This document shows positions 12,212 through 23,714 of a stretch of DNA of 64,000 nt, one piece after another; position 1 is the stretch's first letter, and the number at the start of each line of letters is the position of its first letter. The notes beneath the pieces are model-generated. The model was given only the letters and a program-made list of their open reading frames with translations. It did not search any database and was not told where the DNA came from. The position numbers were made by a program, and so were the translations under genes. The stretch is from Mytilisepta virgata (lineage: Eukaryota; Mollusca; Bivalvia; Mytilida; Mytilidae), in the NCBI GenBank assembly GCA_028015205.1, contig CM051520.1:33843528-33907527 (forward strand), given 5' to 3'.

Positions 12212-13159
12212 ATGCATTTTGTGCATATTTATGCCACGTGGGGATGTAACACTTAATTTGATAAAATTATCTCCCTTTTACATTCCTTTTGTTTCTCTTG
12301 AAGACATGATTGAATAAAATCAGGAATGTTCAATTGTTTTAATTCATACTAATTATAAGCTAAAGGAATCTATTACCCAAGTGATTAGAAAATTCATTTT
12401 GATTTAGGTACTCAAATTTTGAAAAATCCATTCAGTGGACTGAGGTTTTGATGGTTTCCCAGGTGAGGTTTACAGACAGTATTTCATTTGTTGTATTGTC
12501 CATTTTGTTCTAACTAATTATAATTTGTACTAAATGATTAAATTTTATTTCTTTTTTATTTCTAATTATATTTATTTCAACATTTTTGAAAATCAAAAAA
12601 ATATTCATGTGTAATTAATTATTACTTTGCCATAATATAGATAATACATGTTCTATTAAATTTTATGTCTCAAAAATTGATATGGTATCCACTTAACCAC
12701 TGACTACAGACCAAGATAATTTTTTGGACAGGTTATGCACATTGCATACAATGTATACCAGTACATGTATACTTTTTGTACTATACATGCATTGTCTGCT
12801 CCAAAAATAAATGCAGTAAAATATCAATAATTTGTGTACTTTTGCAAACACCACTCTGTGTTTTATATATACATATAGTGTACATGTATTTTTCAAACTT
12901 TTAGAAGATCATATTTATACAATTTTGAAAAAGCTTCCCAGAATAATTTTTTCCCCCACTTTAAGATTAGATGCATAAAAAATATTGATCAGAATTATGT
13001 TTTATGTTTTTGACCTTGTAGAAAATACATATATGTAAATATGTATATCATTGCAAGTAACGGTAACAATAACATAAGCATGATAAGGGAATGTTTGAAT
13101 GACGAAATGAAGAAATTAGGTGTAGTTGTGACGAGTGAAAAATAAGGAATATACACATG
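12212..13159. other. Intergenic, nothing recognised
   Basis: AT-rich sequence after the duplication ends. No exon or element was identified. The 67-residue minus frame at 12693-12896 is low-complexity and unsupported. Confidence 0.5.
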
Positions 13160-13272
13160 ATTTGAAATCAATCTAATTCAAATTAGATCTACTTATTACT
13201 CCTCTCATTCACCGCATGTAGTGAAAAGGAGCAATTAGTAGATCTAATTTTAATTAGGTTGGATTTGAAATA
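13160..13272. repeat. Short hairpin MITE (~112 bp)
   Basis: Arms of about 52 bp: ATTTGAAATCAATCTAATTC... continues into AGATCTACTTATTACTCC and CTCATTCAC. The mirrored arm is GTGAAAAGGAGCAATTAGTA, then GATCTAATTTTAATTAGG and TGGATTTGAAAT. The loop is about 8 nt (CGCATGTA). This is the palindromic shape of a miniature inverted-repeat element. Confidence 0.65.
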
Positions 13273-14233
13273 AGATTTGTTTTGCACTTGGCTGAGAGAG
13301 TAAATAAGATACGAAATTGACAAGCCTTGCAGAATTTCTGCTTGTCCTAATAGACATGCCTGCCTTAATTATTTCTTAAGCTCTGATCATGATCAGGTTT
13401 AGTTGGATTTGCCAGTGCAAATTAACCAACTTCCATTTCCAATCAAGGAAAATTTTACAAAAAAACTACAACAAATCTGGAGCTTGCAATATTAATTATT
13501 ATTATTCAAAGGATCAAATGAATATTATAATCAATTAAAATGTGATTGGTCAATTTCAAATTAACTCAAAGTTTTTTTTTTTGCTTGCCAGAGAGACAAC
13601 TGTCTTTGAGATTCCAATTTCCCTCACGGTCACTGAATTAGAACTAGTTCAGGCAATCAGAATTACAATTAATTCAAACCCTGCTTCAAAGAGATAAAAA
13701 AATACATCGAATAAAAAATATAAAAAGAAATACATGACATAACTACTGTACTAAAATATCTATTACTTTAAAAAACACACCACAATCACACTTTATACAT
13801 ATATGTATATGTATGACCTGTACAATAGATAAATTTATCATACTTTTATAAAAATACACATTTATAAAAAAAAATTCCTTTTATATATAAATCACACATA
13901 TAATTTGAATATTAAACAATTCATTAAATAAATACATTTAAAAAAACAAGTGCATGAATTCAGCACTACATGCACCCTATAATTATAAATAACTATATAC
14001 AAATATAATATTGAAAAATAAAAATTTTAGAAGAAGATACATATATGTCATATTTTTACAAAACATAACAGAATTTTATCAATGTACATGTATATGACTC
14101 TTTTACACAACCCTGGTAACTTGCTAATAAAAATATGCAAATGGTGCTAAGTCCCCCAAAAAATGCATTTCAGACATTTGTTATTTTTTTTAAGACTGAA
14201 ATAAAAAAGAAATACTATACTCAACTCATTCAT
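13273..14233. other. Intergenic, nothing recognised
   Basis: Very AT-rich, with ATACATATATGTAT-like runs. No gene or element is supported. Confidence 0.5.
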
Positions 14234-14506
14234 TTGACATCCTCCCAAGTGAGGGTTTTGTATTCACGTTCGTTCCTACAAACCCCTGACATCACACATT
14301 CATATTTTGCGTGTCAAACATATGGCCGCCCGGTGTGTGACCTAGAAAATTCTACCTACAACGCAAATACATTCTCGTTTCACCTAGAAAAGTAACCAAT
14401 GAAAATTGTTCACTTCCCACCCATAAAATATGAATGTGTGATGTCAGGATTTTGTAGAAACTAACTTGGATACAAAACAATGACTCGGGAGGATGTCATT
14501 TGACTG
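14234..14506. mobile_element. MITE with ~75-bp terminal inverted repeats
   Basis: The left arm runs GACATCCTCCCAAGTGAGGG, TTTTGTATTC and, after a short break, TGACATCACACATTCATATT. The right arm is its inverse: AATATGAATGTGTGATGTCA, GGATTTTGTAG, then GACTCGGGAGGATGTC. ATTT lies on both outer edges, consistent with a 4-bp target duplication. The ~100-bp centre has no coding meaning, so the 86-residue open frame here is spurious. Confidence 0.7.
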
Positions 14507-15305
14507 CAAATTTAAGAATTTTAACTAATGAATTAATGCAAATGAATTATAAAATTTTAGTAATTGACATCTGAGTAATGAACATGATGAATGGGTAATA
14601 TACAAATACAATTCTTTGATACCAGTTTTGATGCACATTTCGCCTATTTACGACTCATCAGTTGTGCTCAAGACCTAAAATGTTGAAATCAAAACACCAA
14701 TACAAAAGGTTGAAGAGCAAATTCAAAAATGACAAAATGGTCTAAAGGGGTAAAGCCAAAACCACCAGGACAGAGCTATGCAAGAGGGAGATACTCATTA
14801 GTTTTCACAAATTATACAATTTTGTTACAGTAAATTTTATGTATCAATTTCGAGCTAATTAATTAATAAAATAATTAATTTAGTGTTATTGCATGTACTG
14901 ACTACATGTACTATTCAATATGTTTGAAATATACATATATGTCCCAGATTTCAATGTTCAAAATTTTTTTAATTTTCAGTATCCATCATACATTTTTTGT
15001 ACACGTACATATTAAAACCATGAAGAATAGAAAAAATCCATTTTGAAACCTCTCTACAAACTGTTTGTGCATGTATGTTGGAATTTAAAAAATCTTTTTA
15101 TCTTTTTGTGAAATATTTAATACAGTTAATAGCATGCAGATCAGTCACTTTTTCTCCGTAAACAGTTTGCAAGGGGATGTATTAAAAAAAAAAAAAAAGA
15201 TTTTGGTCCTCAGTGGTAAGAGGGGGGGGGGGGGGGGTTTATCTCCCTTTATAGTTAAAGGTACATAATTTACTAATTTTCCTACTTGCAATGTATGGCT
15301 CATGT
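14507..15305. other. Interspersed repeat trace and homopolymer tracts
   Basis: 14610-14780 resembles a short interspersed repeat common in mussels (GTTTTGATGCACATTTCGCC, then ACTCATCAGT...GTGCTC); this is from familiarity only. At 15180-15240 a run of about 15 A is followed by a run of about 16 G. No gene is seen. Confidence 0.4.
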
Positions 15306-15311
15306 TTTATT
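15306..15311 (-). terminator. Candidate poly(A) signal of the zinc-finger gene
   Basis: TTTATT on the plus strand is AATAAA on the minus strand, about 510 nt downstream of the zinc-finger stop codon at 15824. It is the nearest canonical hexamer noticed; in AT-rich DNA it could be chance. Confidence 0.3.
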
Positions 15312-15823
15312 TATCTTATTTTTTTTTACAAAAATGTTGTTTTGCACATATTTACTAAAACAATATTAGGTATGAATAATTCAATATAAAGAGAAGTCAC
15401 AAATACCTATAAGATCATGTGAAGATGAACTTAAAGAAGGTAAAAATTTATGTTATCAATGAATGCTGAGATTTTTTACTAAAAATATATGTTACTAAAG
15501 AGCAAAAACAAAAACCATTTAGCACATCTCATGTATTCAGAATTACAGATGTTCAACATAGAAATGGATCTCTACCAACTAACAAATTTTATATTTTTAT
15601 GGCTTTGTGAGTAAAGTTCTCAATATGCACATATTTGACTGTATAAGAAATGTGGAAGTCATCCAGATTGATGATTTGATAGACCAATTTTTGTGAAAGA
15701 AATTTACAGTTCTAATACAATGTAACATATTAATTTAGTGTAAAATACCATCATGACTAGAATGATTTCTAAGCTATCTAACATAGTCCTTATAAACATA
15801 GGTAACTACGTGTACATGTAAAC

Positions 15824-18800
15824 TTACACATTTGATTTAGTTATATTTTTGCAGTAGTTCTTAAAACTTTCCATATCAATTTGACCTCTTTTCACATGTG
15901 TTTCTAAATGCTTTTGCACATTGTATTTATAGCCAAATGCTTTCTGACAAACAGGACAGAAATAAGATTTTTCACCCGTGTGAATTCGCATATGTCGCAT
16001 CAAATCTGTGCTTTTGGTTAACCCTTTTGAACAAATGTTACAAACGTATGGTTTTTCACCGGTATGTGTTTTCATATGCGACTTTAAAATACAGTTTTGC
16101 CGAAAACCTTTTCCACATGTCTCACAAACAAATGGTCTTTCATCAGAATGAATTCTCAGGTGCTTACGCAAGTCCCAATTCCAACGAAACCCACGATTGC
16201 ACACCTTACAAATGAAGGGTCTTATTCCAGTGTGGATCTGCTCATGTCTTTTCAGGTCTCTGTTCAATCGGAAACATTTGCCACATTCTCTGCAGGAAAA
16301 GGGTGTCTCCCCAGTATGTGTTCTGATATGTGCCTGAAGCAAACCTTTTTGACGATATCCCTTACCACACGTGGGACATATGAAAGGAAGTTCAGCTTGA
16401 TGAGTTGTTGTGTGATCTTTCAATTCTTCTCTAGTGTCAAATACAAGCCCACACATATAACAAGAATGCACCTTATCAGTGTCTTCCAGTTCTAATGGTA
16501 CCAGTACTTTTGACTCATCACCTGAATTTGTCTCATTCTTTATGCTTTCTTTGTTAATTGTGCTTGTTTCCTTTACATTTTCAATGTTTCCAACATTTGA
16601 ATACGCTGTAATAGTTTCTGCATTTTCCTTAATCCGACGATCACGGGAATGGTCTTCTTCATCAGATTCTGGTTCACTTTTTACCTTTATAGTTTCACTA
16701 CTACTTAAATTCAGTGGATTAGACAACATAGGTGTTTCATGTGTTTTCCTGTGAATCTGAAATTTATCAACCTCGCTGAACTCTTCATTGCATTCGGTGC
16801 AAACAAAAAGTAGCTTTTCTTTGTGCGTTTTCAAGTGATCACGTAGTTTATTTTTATTTGTAAAAACCTGGTCGCAGTTTGGACATGCATAAGTACGTTT
16901 TTCTTTCAAATGTATTTTTGTATGTTTTTGGAGATCGCCATTTTGACAAAACCCTTTACCACATGTACTGCAGATGTATGGTTTTTCTCCAGTGTGTATT
17001 CGTTCATGTTTATGAAGGTCACCACTCTGTGCAAAGTCACGTCCACAAGTTTTACATTTGTATGGCTTTTCTCCTGTATGTGTTAACACATGCCGCTGTA
17101 ATACATATCTACGACCAAATTTCTTTCCACACTCAGTGCACGCATATGGCTTATCCTCCGAATGTGTTATCTCATGAACTTTCAATGTATTTTTCCTACT
17201 GAAACCTTTTCCGCAAAAATCACATATGTAGGGTCTCTCACCAGTGTGAGTCCTGAGGTGAATCTGCAATGATGCATTGTGGTTAAAACCTTTATTACAT
17301 AAAGTACAGTTAAAAGCTTTCTCGTCTGCATGGGTTCGCATGTGAGTTTTGAGGTTAGAATTTTGGTGAAAACATTTGCCGCATGTGGTACATTTGTATG
17401 GTTTTATATGTAAATGAATAAGATAATGTTTTCTTAAATGGCTCATGTAATAGAAGCCCTTATTGCATGCTGAGCAGTGATATCGATGTTCTCCAGTAGG
17501 TGCTTTGATTTCTTTACTCCATATGGAATCCATATTTGACGGACTCTGCGTAGAATTTATTCCTGTAATCTCATGTGTCTCAATCTCTTCACCTTCACCA
17601 TGACCATGTAATTCATCATCATCATCCATTTCCTCATCAGAAATGTCAAAATGATCCGATTCTTCAGTTAATGATGAATTCTTTTGCTCATCAACATCAT
17701 TTTTTTCCTTAGCTGGTTTGGATTTTGGAAATTTGTCATCGAGTTCTAAATTAAACCGTACCTCCTGAATAATTTTATCGAGTCTCTTTACCTTAACTTC
17801 ATTCAGTTCAGCCCCTTGTTGAAATAGTGCCTTTGTTTTTTTTGTAGATTTTTTAATAATTTTGTCATATTCCTGGGTCATCTGTTTTCTTTTTTGCTGC
17901 ATATCTATCTGTTGAAACACAGTATTTTGCAATCCTGTAAAGATAATTAAGTTTAACTGCTAAAAACAAGTTTTTAATTCACTGAAGAAAATTCTGAATT
18001 AGAGAGCTACCCTATACATGTATATATTTTTCCTTTTTTTTTCTCTCCTTTTTGTGATTTGCTTTCGATCTTTTTCTATGTATTAAAAAGTCAAAGTTGC
18101 AGTCAAATGTAATACTATAAATATTGAAAATCCAAACCAAGCCCTAGTCATGTGTATTGTAGGGGAAATGTATAATCCTGACTGCATCAAAAAGAAAAAA
18201 TGAAATATCAATTCATTTAATTAAACACTGAAATCAACAGCATACTGAGAAGGCCATAAGGTATATGATCTGTAAACTGGAAAACAACATACTGGTAAAT
18301 TTACCTTGCTGTTTCTGCACCCGTCCTTCATCCTGTGTGGGTATAATTTTATCCTGATAATTACAGCTCCCTAAGGGTTCTGATAAATTGTCTGCTTTCC
18401 CTGAATTGCTTCTTGCTCTCTTCTTTTTGTTGTCACAACTGTCCTGTTTTTTATTGTCACCAACTTGAAGTAAATGCTTAGGTTGATCAGCAACCATGTT
18501 GGTTATTTCATCAGAATCTGATGTCATGTTCGAAACAGATGATGACGGAAATATAAACGGAGCTTTCCTACTTAATGGAAGACTACTATTCGTACCTTCT
18601 TCCATGACATTTTCAATCTTTATATTATTAGCCATTTCTGGGTTGCAAAATTTGTTTGTATCATACAAATCTGTTAAGGAGTCACTATCAAATTCATTTT
18701 GATCAAAATTATCTGGTGGTTCAGTTTTTATATGAACAGGAAAATCATGATTCTCCAACTGTACATGTGTTGTTTTATGAATAATATGGGAGGTAAAGAC

Positions 18801-18989
18801 TACAGGACTATCACAGTTCTTCTCTTTGTTCATTATTTCTACTTGTGTTCCGTCACCGTTTCTGGATGCTTCAAAGTTTGAGCCAATACATGCTATATAT
18901 GGTGTACCTCGATTTGAATCCGGATAACAGTACATTTCTCCATCATTGATTTCTGATGTATCTTCTTGCTTGATAGATAACCCCGCCAT
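15824..18989 (-). CDS. C2H2 zinc-finger protein, 16 fingers, two coding exons
   Basis: Predicted nuclear DNA-binding protein of 931 residues. Coding exon 1 is 18989-18305 and coding exon 2 is 17934-15824 (TAA stop). The start ATG has A at -3 and G at +4, with an in-frame TGA five codons upstream. Residues 1-229 are low-complexity and acidic, with SUMOylation-type motifs IKQE (6-9), IKTE (87-90) and IKIE (123-126) and a basic KKKRAR motif (188-193). Exon 2 starts with a charged, coiled-coil-like segment and an acidic DEEMDDDDE stretch. Nine C2H2 fingers follow (about residues 380-632; DNA 17482-16724), an 85-residue linker with VKSE (646-649), then seven fingers (about 718-912; DNA 16468-15884). 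Several linkers match TGEKP. Finger 15 has Leu in place of the usual core Phe. No KRAB, BTB or SCAN domain is visible. The target and role are unknown; specific transcription regulation is inferred from the family. Confidence 0.93.
17935..18304 (-). other. Phase-1 intron of the zinc-finger gene (370 bp)
   Basis: On the minus strand the donor reads CAGCAAG|GTAAATT (intron begins at 18304) and the acceptor ATTATCTTTACAG|GATTG (intron ends at 17935). Exon 1 ends one base into a codon and exon 2 supplies GA, giving a Gly codon that joins both frames exactly. Reading through the donor would add only about 22 residues before a stop. The frame match between the two exons is the main evidence that they form one gene. 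Confidence 0.88.
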
Positions 18990-19083
18990 GCTATAGTCTA
19001 CTCATAACTGCATATGGCATTGTTCATTAACTTCATTATACCCTCCTCCAGACCAGCAAAAGTTATGACAAAATTTATTGGCA
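18990..19083 (-). promoter_or_regulatory. Probable 5' UTR of the zinc-finger gene, possible upstream splice site
   Basis: Minus-strand sequence TTTTTCGTTTCAG|TG (AG at 19085-19084) would make a good 3' splice site 94 nt before the start codon, so a non-coding first exon may lie farther upstream. Several short upstream ATGs occur between it and the start codon. No TATA box or CpG-rich promoter was identified. Confidence 0.3.
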
Positions 19084-19611
19084 CTGAAACGAAAAATGCA
19101 TTGAATTTTCATTTTCTGTAAATCTTAATTTTATGTGTGGTATATTCAGTCAAATTAGTCAATGAAGAATTCAGTGCTTTCAAGACAAAATATGAGTTAT
19201 CTCCCTTCAAGTCTTCAAGTAAGAGGTATTGCTGAGCTATGATGATTCTCAATCTGACAGTTTAATTTTTTACTGGTATTTTTTCTCAACTTTTTTATAG
19301 ATTTACAGTCAAATCTCAGTTTCTCGAAACCTGAATGGCTTGAATACCACCAATTTCTGGAACCATTTCCTTAGTCCGACAGTTGGATATTCCATTTTAT
19401 TTACCAACAATTACTTGAACACTACCTATTTCACTTTGAGTTCGAGCTACCGAGGTTTTAATTATTCAGTAGGTATCAGTAAAAAGACAAATAAATAAAA
19501 ACTTCATGTAAGCTAACATGTAGCTACACAAATATACCACATATGTTATAAATATATTATATTTTGATATTAGCATTGCATAGCTGCAGAGAAATCTGAT
19601 ACATGTATAGA

Positions 19612-20035
19612 TAGTTGATTGATTGATTGCTTGTTGCTTAACGTCCAGTGGCAAATGTTTCATGCTTCTTCAGGACGAGAACCACCTCAATTTATCAAAC
19701 AATTCAAATAGGGGTGGGTCAGGACACAAATGGGAACCAATTTTGACTGCCACTTAAAAGGAGGATGGTTGGGCAGGGTTGGGTAATTTAGCCTTTTGTA
19801 GCACTTGGCATTAGCCTACTCTTTTTCGAAAACTACAGAAGGGGTCTTTAGCGTGCAGGGAGTGTGGCATTCTCCAAACACGTTACCCACTATGGTCTGC
19901 AGTCAGGCTTTCCGTATTATGTCCTGACAAACTCCCAACGAGAGGGTCTCTCCCATCCGCCACATGGGGACGCACTAGGCAACTCTATGGGTTGAGCCCC
20001 GGTGATCCATCACCGGTGCCTAACCTTACATTTAC
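19612..20035 (-). mobile_element. (ATCA)n-tailed SINE/LINE-type repeat, longest copy
   Basis: On the minus strand the copy runs from GGCACCGGTGATGGATCACC (20020s) through GGGAGAGACCCTCTCG and CACGCTAAAGACCCCTTCTG to a 3' end CTGGACGTTAAGCAACAAGC followed by four ATCA repeats at 19632-19612. Tails of this type are common on bivalve retro-repeats. Related pieces lie at 28528-28700 and 34009-34262 on the plus strand. No internal Pol III boxes were recognised. The open frame across 19992-20210 starts inside this repeat. Confidence 0.6.
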
Positions 20036-21118
20036 CCTGACTGGAAGAGAACATTTGTACAAAATTCCGCCAACTTATATATCGATTGTGGAAATCATTA
20101 TCTGTACTCATCAGAGCTCTCTGATCTTCAACACATTTGACTCCAAAGGTATTGGGAAAAATATTTCACTTCCAGCCAGGATGAATGCAAGGTCATCAAA
20201 AATCTGCTGAAAATGAGTTCATAAAAATGTTTGTTGGGAAATAACGGCTAAAAGGTAGTCATTATATTAAAATTCAATCATTTTACTGAAGAAATTAGCA
20301 AAATAGCAGGCTGAAGCAAGATCAGAAAAAATTCTGACAATTTGAAATTTGGCACTCTTAGAATTGATATTTCCTTTGTGTTATGATATCGTACAACGGG
20401 ACAATCCCAGTATCAAAAGGCTGTTAAATCGCTGTGGTACCATGGGGATTTCACATGATATAGACTTGTAGTGTGTCCTAAGCAATATTAATAATAATAA
20501 ATACGGTGGCTGCTTAAAAAAAAATTCTCACACATTTGTAAATGTTTTGGTTCTGTCATTTATAACATGATATAACTATTAAGTTGTACAAGCTTTCTAA
20601 AAATTATTCAACTTCAGTCACGAAACAAATTCTCCTTTGTTATATATACTATTATTTTTTAAAATTCCGACAAAAAATAACACGTGTAACTTTGTATCAT
20701 TATTCAGTCTTTGAAAGCACTTACCATTAAAGTAAACAAAAGCAAAACACTCAAATTTGAATATTGGAATTAAAGAATTTGTTAATTTTGTTCGATAATT
20801 TGAAGTTTGTACAATAATTTATCATCCTAATTTATGCCGCGTGTGTTTATCTGTCCTGTGTTTTGATTGGTTGATTTTTTATGCGGTGTAACAGTATGGA
20901 AGTTTGCGTCTGGGGGATATTATTAAACCGTTCTAGATGTATCTTACTGAAACTTGCATTATTTTAACATTATAAAAAGGCATATTTAGATCTTTTTAAA
21001 CTTGCTCTTTAATGATACGCTAATACGTCATAACTTTGTTACGTAATAGTGAGTGAATGTAAAAAAAAATGGCACTTAATTTGTATGGAACGCCATAGCT
21101 GCCTTATATGTACTTATT
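20036..21118. other. Intergenic, nothing firmly recognised
   Basis: Minus-strand 20210-20110 has an acceptor-like TTTTCAG followed by about 30 open codons (QIFDDLAFILAGSEIFFPIP...), but it soon stops and no partner exon was found. The rest is AT-rich with no feature. Confidence 0.4.
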
Positions 21119-21403
21119 TCTATATATGCACATACTTGTCTATATGCACATACTTTTTCTATATATACACATACTTTGTCTATATATGCACATACTTTGT
21201 CTATATATGCATATACTTGTCTAAATATGCACATACTTTTTCTATATATGCACATACTTGTCTATACATTTGTATATGCATATACTTTGTCTATATATGC
21301 ACATACTTTTTCTATATATGCACATAATTTGTCTATATATGCAAATATTTTGTCTATATATGCGTATACTTTTTCTTTATACTTTTTATATATATGCACA
21401 TAC
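21119..21403. repeat. 20-21-bp minisatellite
   Basis: About 14 tandem copies of a unit close to CTATATATGCACATACTTTG, with copies varying at TTGT/TTTT and CACA/CATA. The long open frames here translate the repeat as YAHTFSI-like periods and are not genes. A 17-C run follows at 21423-21439. Confidence 0.92.
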
Positions 21404-21439
21404 TTTTTTTTAAATGATCATACCCCCCCCCCCCCCCCC

Positions 21440-22031
21440 TTCCATTTACGGTATAAATCGCAACTTTGGCCTTACATTGTGTTTTGTATTACATGTATTT
21501 TATTCAATGTTTCGGATTATTTTAGGACATTTTTCAGGGCAACCCTCCTCAGAGCTAGACCATCCAGTATGTCAACTGAGTTTGTCGATACCAGATATAT
21601 TTGTTTAAAACCAGGGGACACCAACAAAGATGCAAATATGTATAGCTAAGTGTCTATCACCTACTATGTGTGGCTTAATAAAAAAGTTGTTGTTTAAGGC
21701 AACAACCATTTTCTTACTGGGAGGGGGGTGTGGGGGACTGGGATTTTCACTGTGCTCTTAATTTTTTTCGAAACCTTCCTACGACAAACTATTTGTTTTC
21801 CTATGAGAAGGAAAGCAAAAATTGTTTTCCTATCATGAGATGTGTTTGTATGTTTGTTCCTCCTTTAAAGTTCTTCCACATCCTCTTTTTAATAGAGTCC
21901 ATTTAAAGATAGAATATTTTCGAACATGTGTCGAATGAGGATTTGGATTTGGACAGAGAAAACTGATGACATTAAAAAATAACTGGAAGAGAATAATGAC
22001 CTAAAAAATTAATTGAGAGAGAGTAACGACA

Positions 22032-22063
<32 letters not shown>

Positions 22064-23714
22064 AAGAGAATAATGACGTAAAAAAATGAAGAATAGTGAT
22101 TGATTTTATAATTTTAAAGAGAGTGAGGGAAAAAATCTGCCGATTACGGAAAAAAAATAACTGTCATGACTGTACAAATTAGGAAACTGGCTCTATATAA
22201 ATCTTTTATTTCATCTGTATAAGCGTGTTCGTTATAAATTACTCTAAAAAAACTTTTCAAAAGACATCCATATCACTTGACGCTTATAGATCATAATGCT
22301 TCAACTCGATTTATCTTTGTAATTTCGAATATCTGCCCTAAAATCTTATCCTCAAAAGATTTAACAGATTAAGTATATTTTAACTGAATGCATAAAAATG
22401 GGAAAAATCAACTGAATATAAAAACTGAGACTCCCAAAACTGACCATCTAGAGCTGACTTAAACTGAAGACGTCAGGGTCCACTCGATATAAAAATCCGA
22501 TATATTACAAGCACCATTTATCAATATTTTTTTCGAAATTAAATCAATTTTCTGGAAAGAAAACCTTGTATTTCTCACGTCATTTGAATAATCATCCCCG
22601 AAACCTATTTTTTCGTCAGTTGCATGAAGCTTGCTATTTTTTCCTCAATGCAGTTCACTTTATTTGTATCTTGTCTTTCGTGGTCGGTCTTATATTATTT
22701 TAGGGTATCTTGATTTTTGCCGTGATACTAACAACTGCTATCTATTCATAGACAGTGTCGTCTGCCATTTCCGGGCGGGGGGGGTGAGGATATATTTCTG
22801 TTCTATACATGGGTGGCGAGAAAAGATCTACTTCGGTCCCATATAAATTTATATTATACTTTTACATTTTTACTACTTTATTTATCTATGTTATCTAAGC
22901 CGGTCCATATAATGATATATACCTCAGCTTTACTTCGGTCCATATAATTTTCGTCGGTCGACCAACCGGTCCATATACTGCAATATGACCCGAAGTGTCA
23001 TAAATTATTTGTTAAATATTGCTTTTCTAAGCGGTTGTTATTTCTATTTTGACTGTTATATGATTTCCTATGAAACATTTAAACTTCTGACAATGTCTGA
23101 ATGTTAATTGTTACTCACCATAATAATAACAAGTAAGAGCGATTCCGCTGAGAAAACGCGATATATAAATTGTATTTTTTTTTTTGCTGGAAATGGTTCA
23201 TGTAGCCAGTTTTACACAACCCGTACTGTAAGACAGAAAATTTACCGAAAATCGAGGACTTCTCTATGCAAGGAGTGAGAATTCTCGACCTTGCTCTCTC
23301 ACAGGTGTTCGATTCTATATGTCTACCCTTTGTTTGTTCCTTTCTTGTTCATGTGCTGCTATTAGTATTAGAAGTAAAATACAACTCACATACTGTCATG
23401 ACTGTGGATATCTGTTTCACCTGTTTACTTTTATTACTTCAATAAAAAAAGTTTGGGGCTTATACATGTTATAGTAAAAAGTTGTGTAAGTTTAAAAAAA
23501 TTTAATGACAAGCCTTCTCCTAAATCAAATTATAATACATATATTTATTATTTTATTTATACTTCTATTTAATTGAATACATATACAAATCTACAACAGA
23601 AATCTCTATAAACACACACAGCAGTAAAAGGAAGCACATATAGATTTTAAGCATATTGAGGAATGTAAAAATCATGAAAATATAACCAAATAAAAACACT
23701 TAAAACTAAAATAA
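21440..23714. other. Intergenic, nothing recognised
   Basis: Contains a long A run at about 22029-22058 and repeated CGGTCCATATA motifs at 22840-22980. No coding exon or defined element is supported. Confidence 0.5.

Noticed and set aside
16097..17202. Plus-strand open frames of 91-132 residues opposite the zinc-finger exon
   Set aside because: They are antisense shadows of the repeated finger codons.
17932..17934. Start codon for the zinc-finger protein at the beginning of coding exon 2
   Set aside because: The codon there is TTG, directly after a good 3' splice site, and it joins exactly in phase to the upstream exon that has a proper ATG.
20110..20210. Minus-strand exon-like stretch after TTTTCAG
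   Set aside because: It is only about 30 codons before a stop, with no clear donor and no partner exon; the plus strand is equally open.
21049..21649. Open frames of 92 and 157 residues rich in YAHTFSI and proline
   Set aside because: They translate the 20-21-bp minisatellite and the adjacent C run in different frames.
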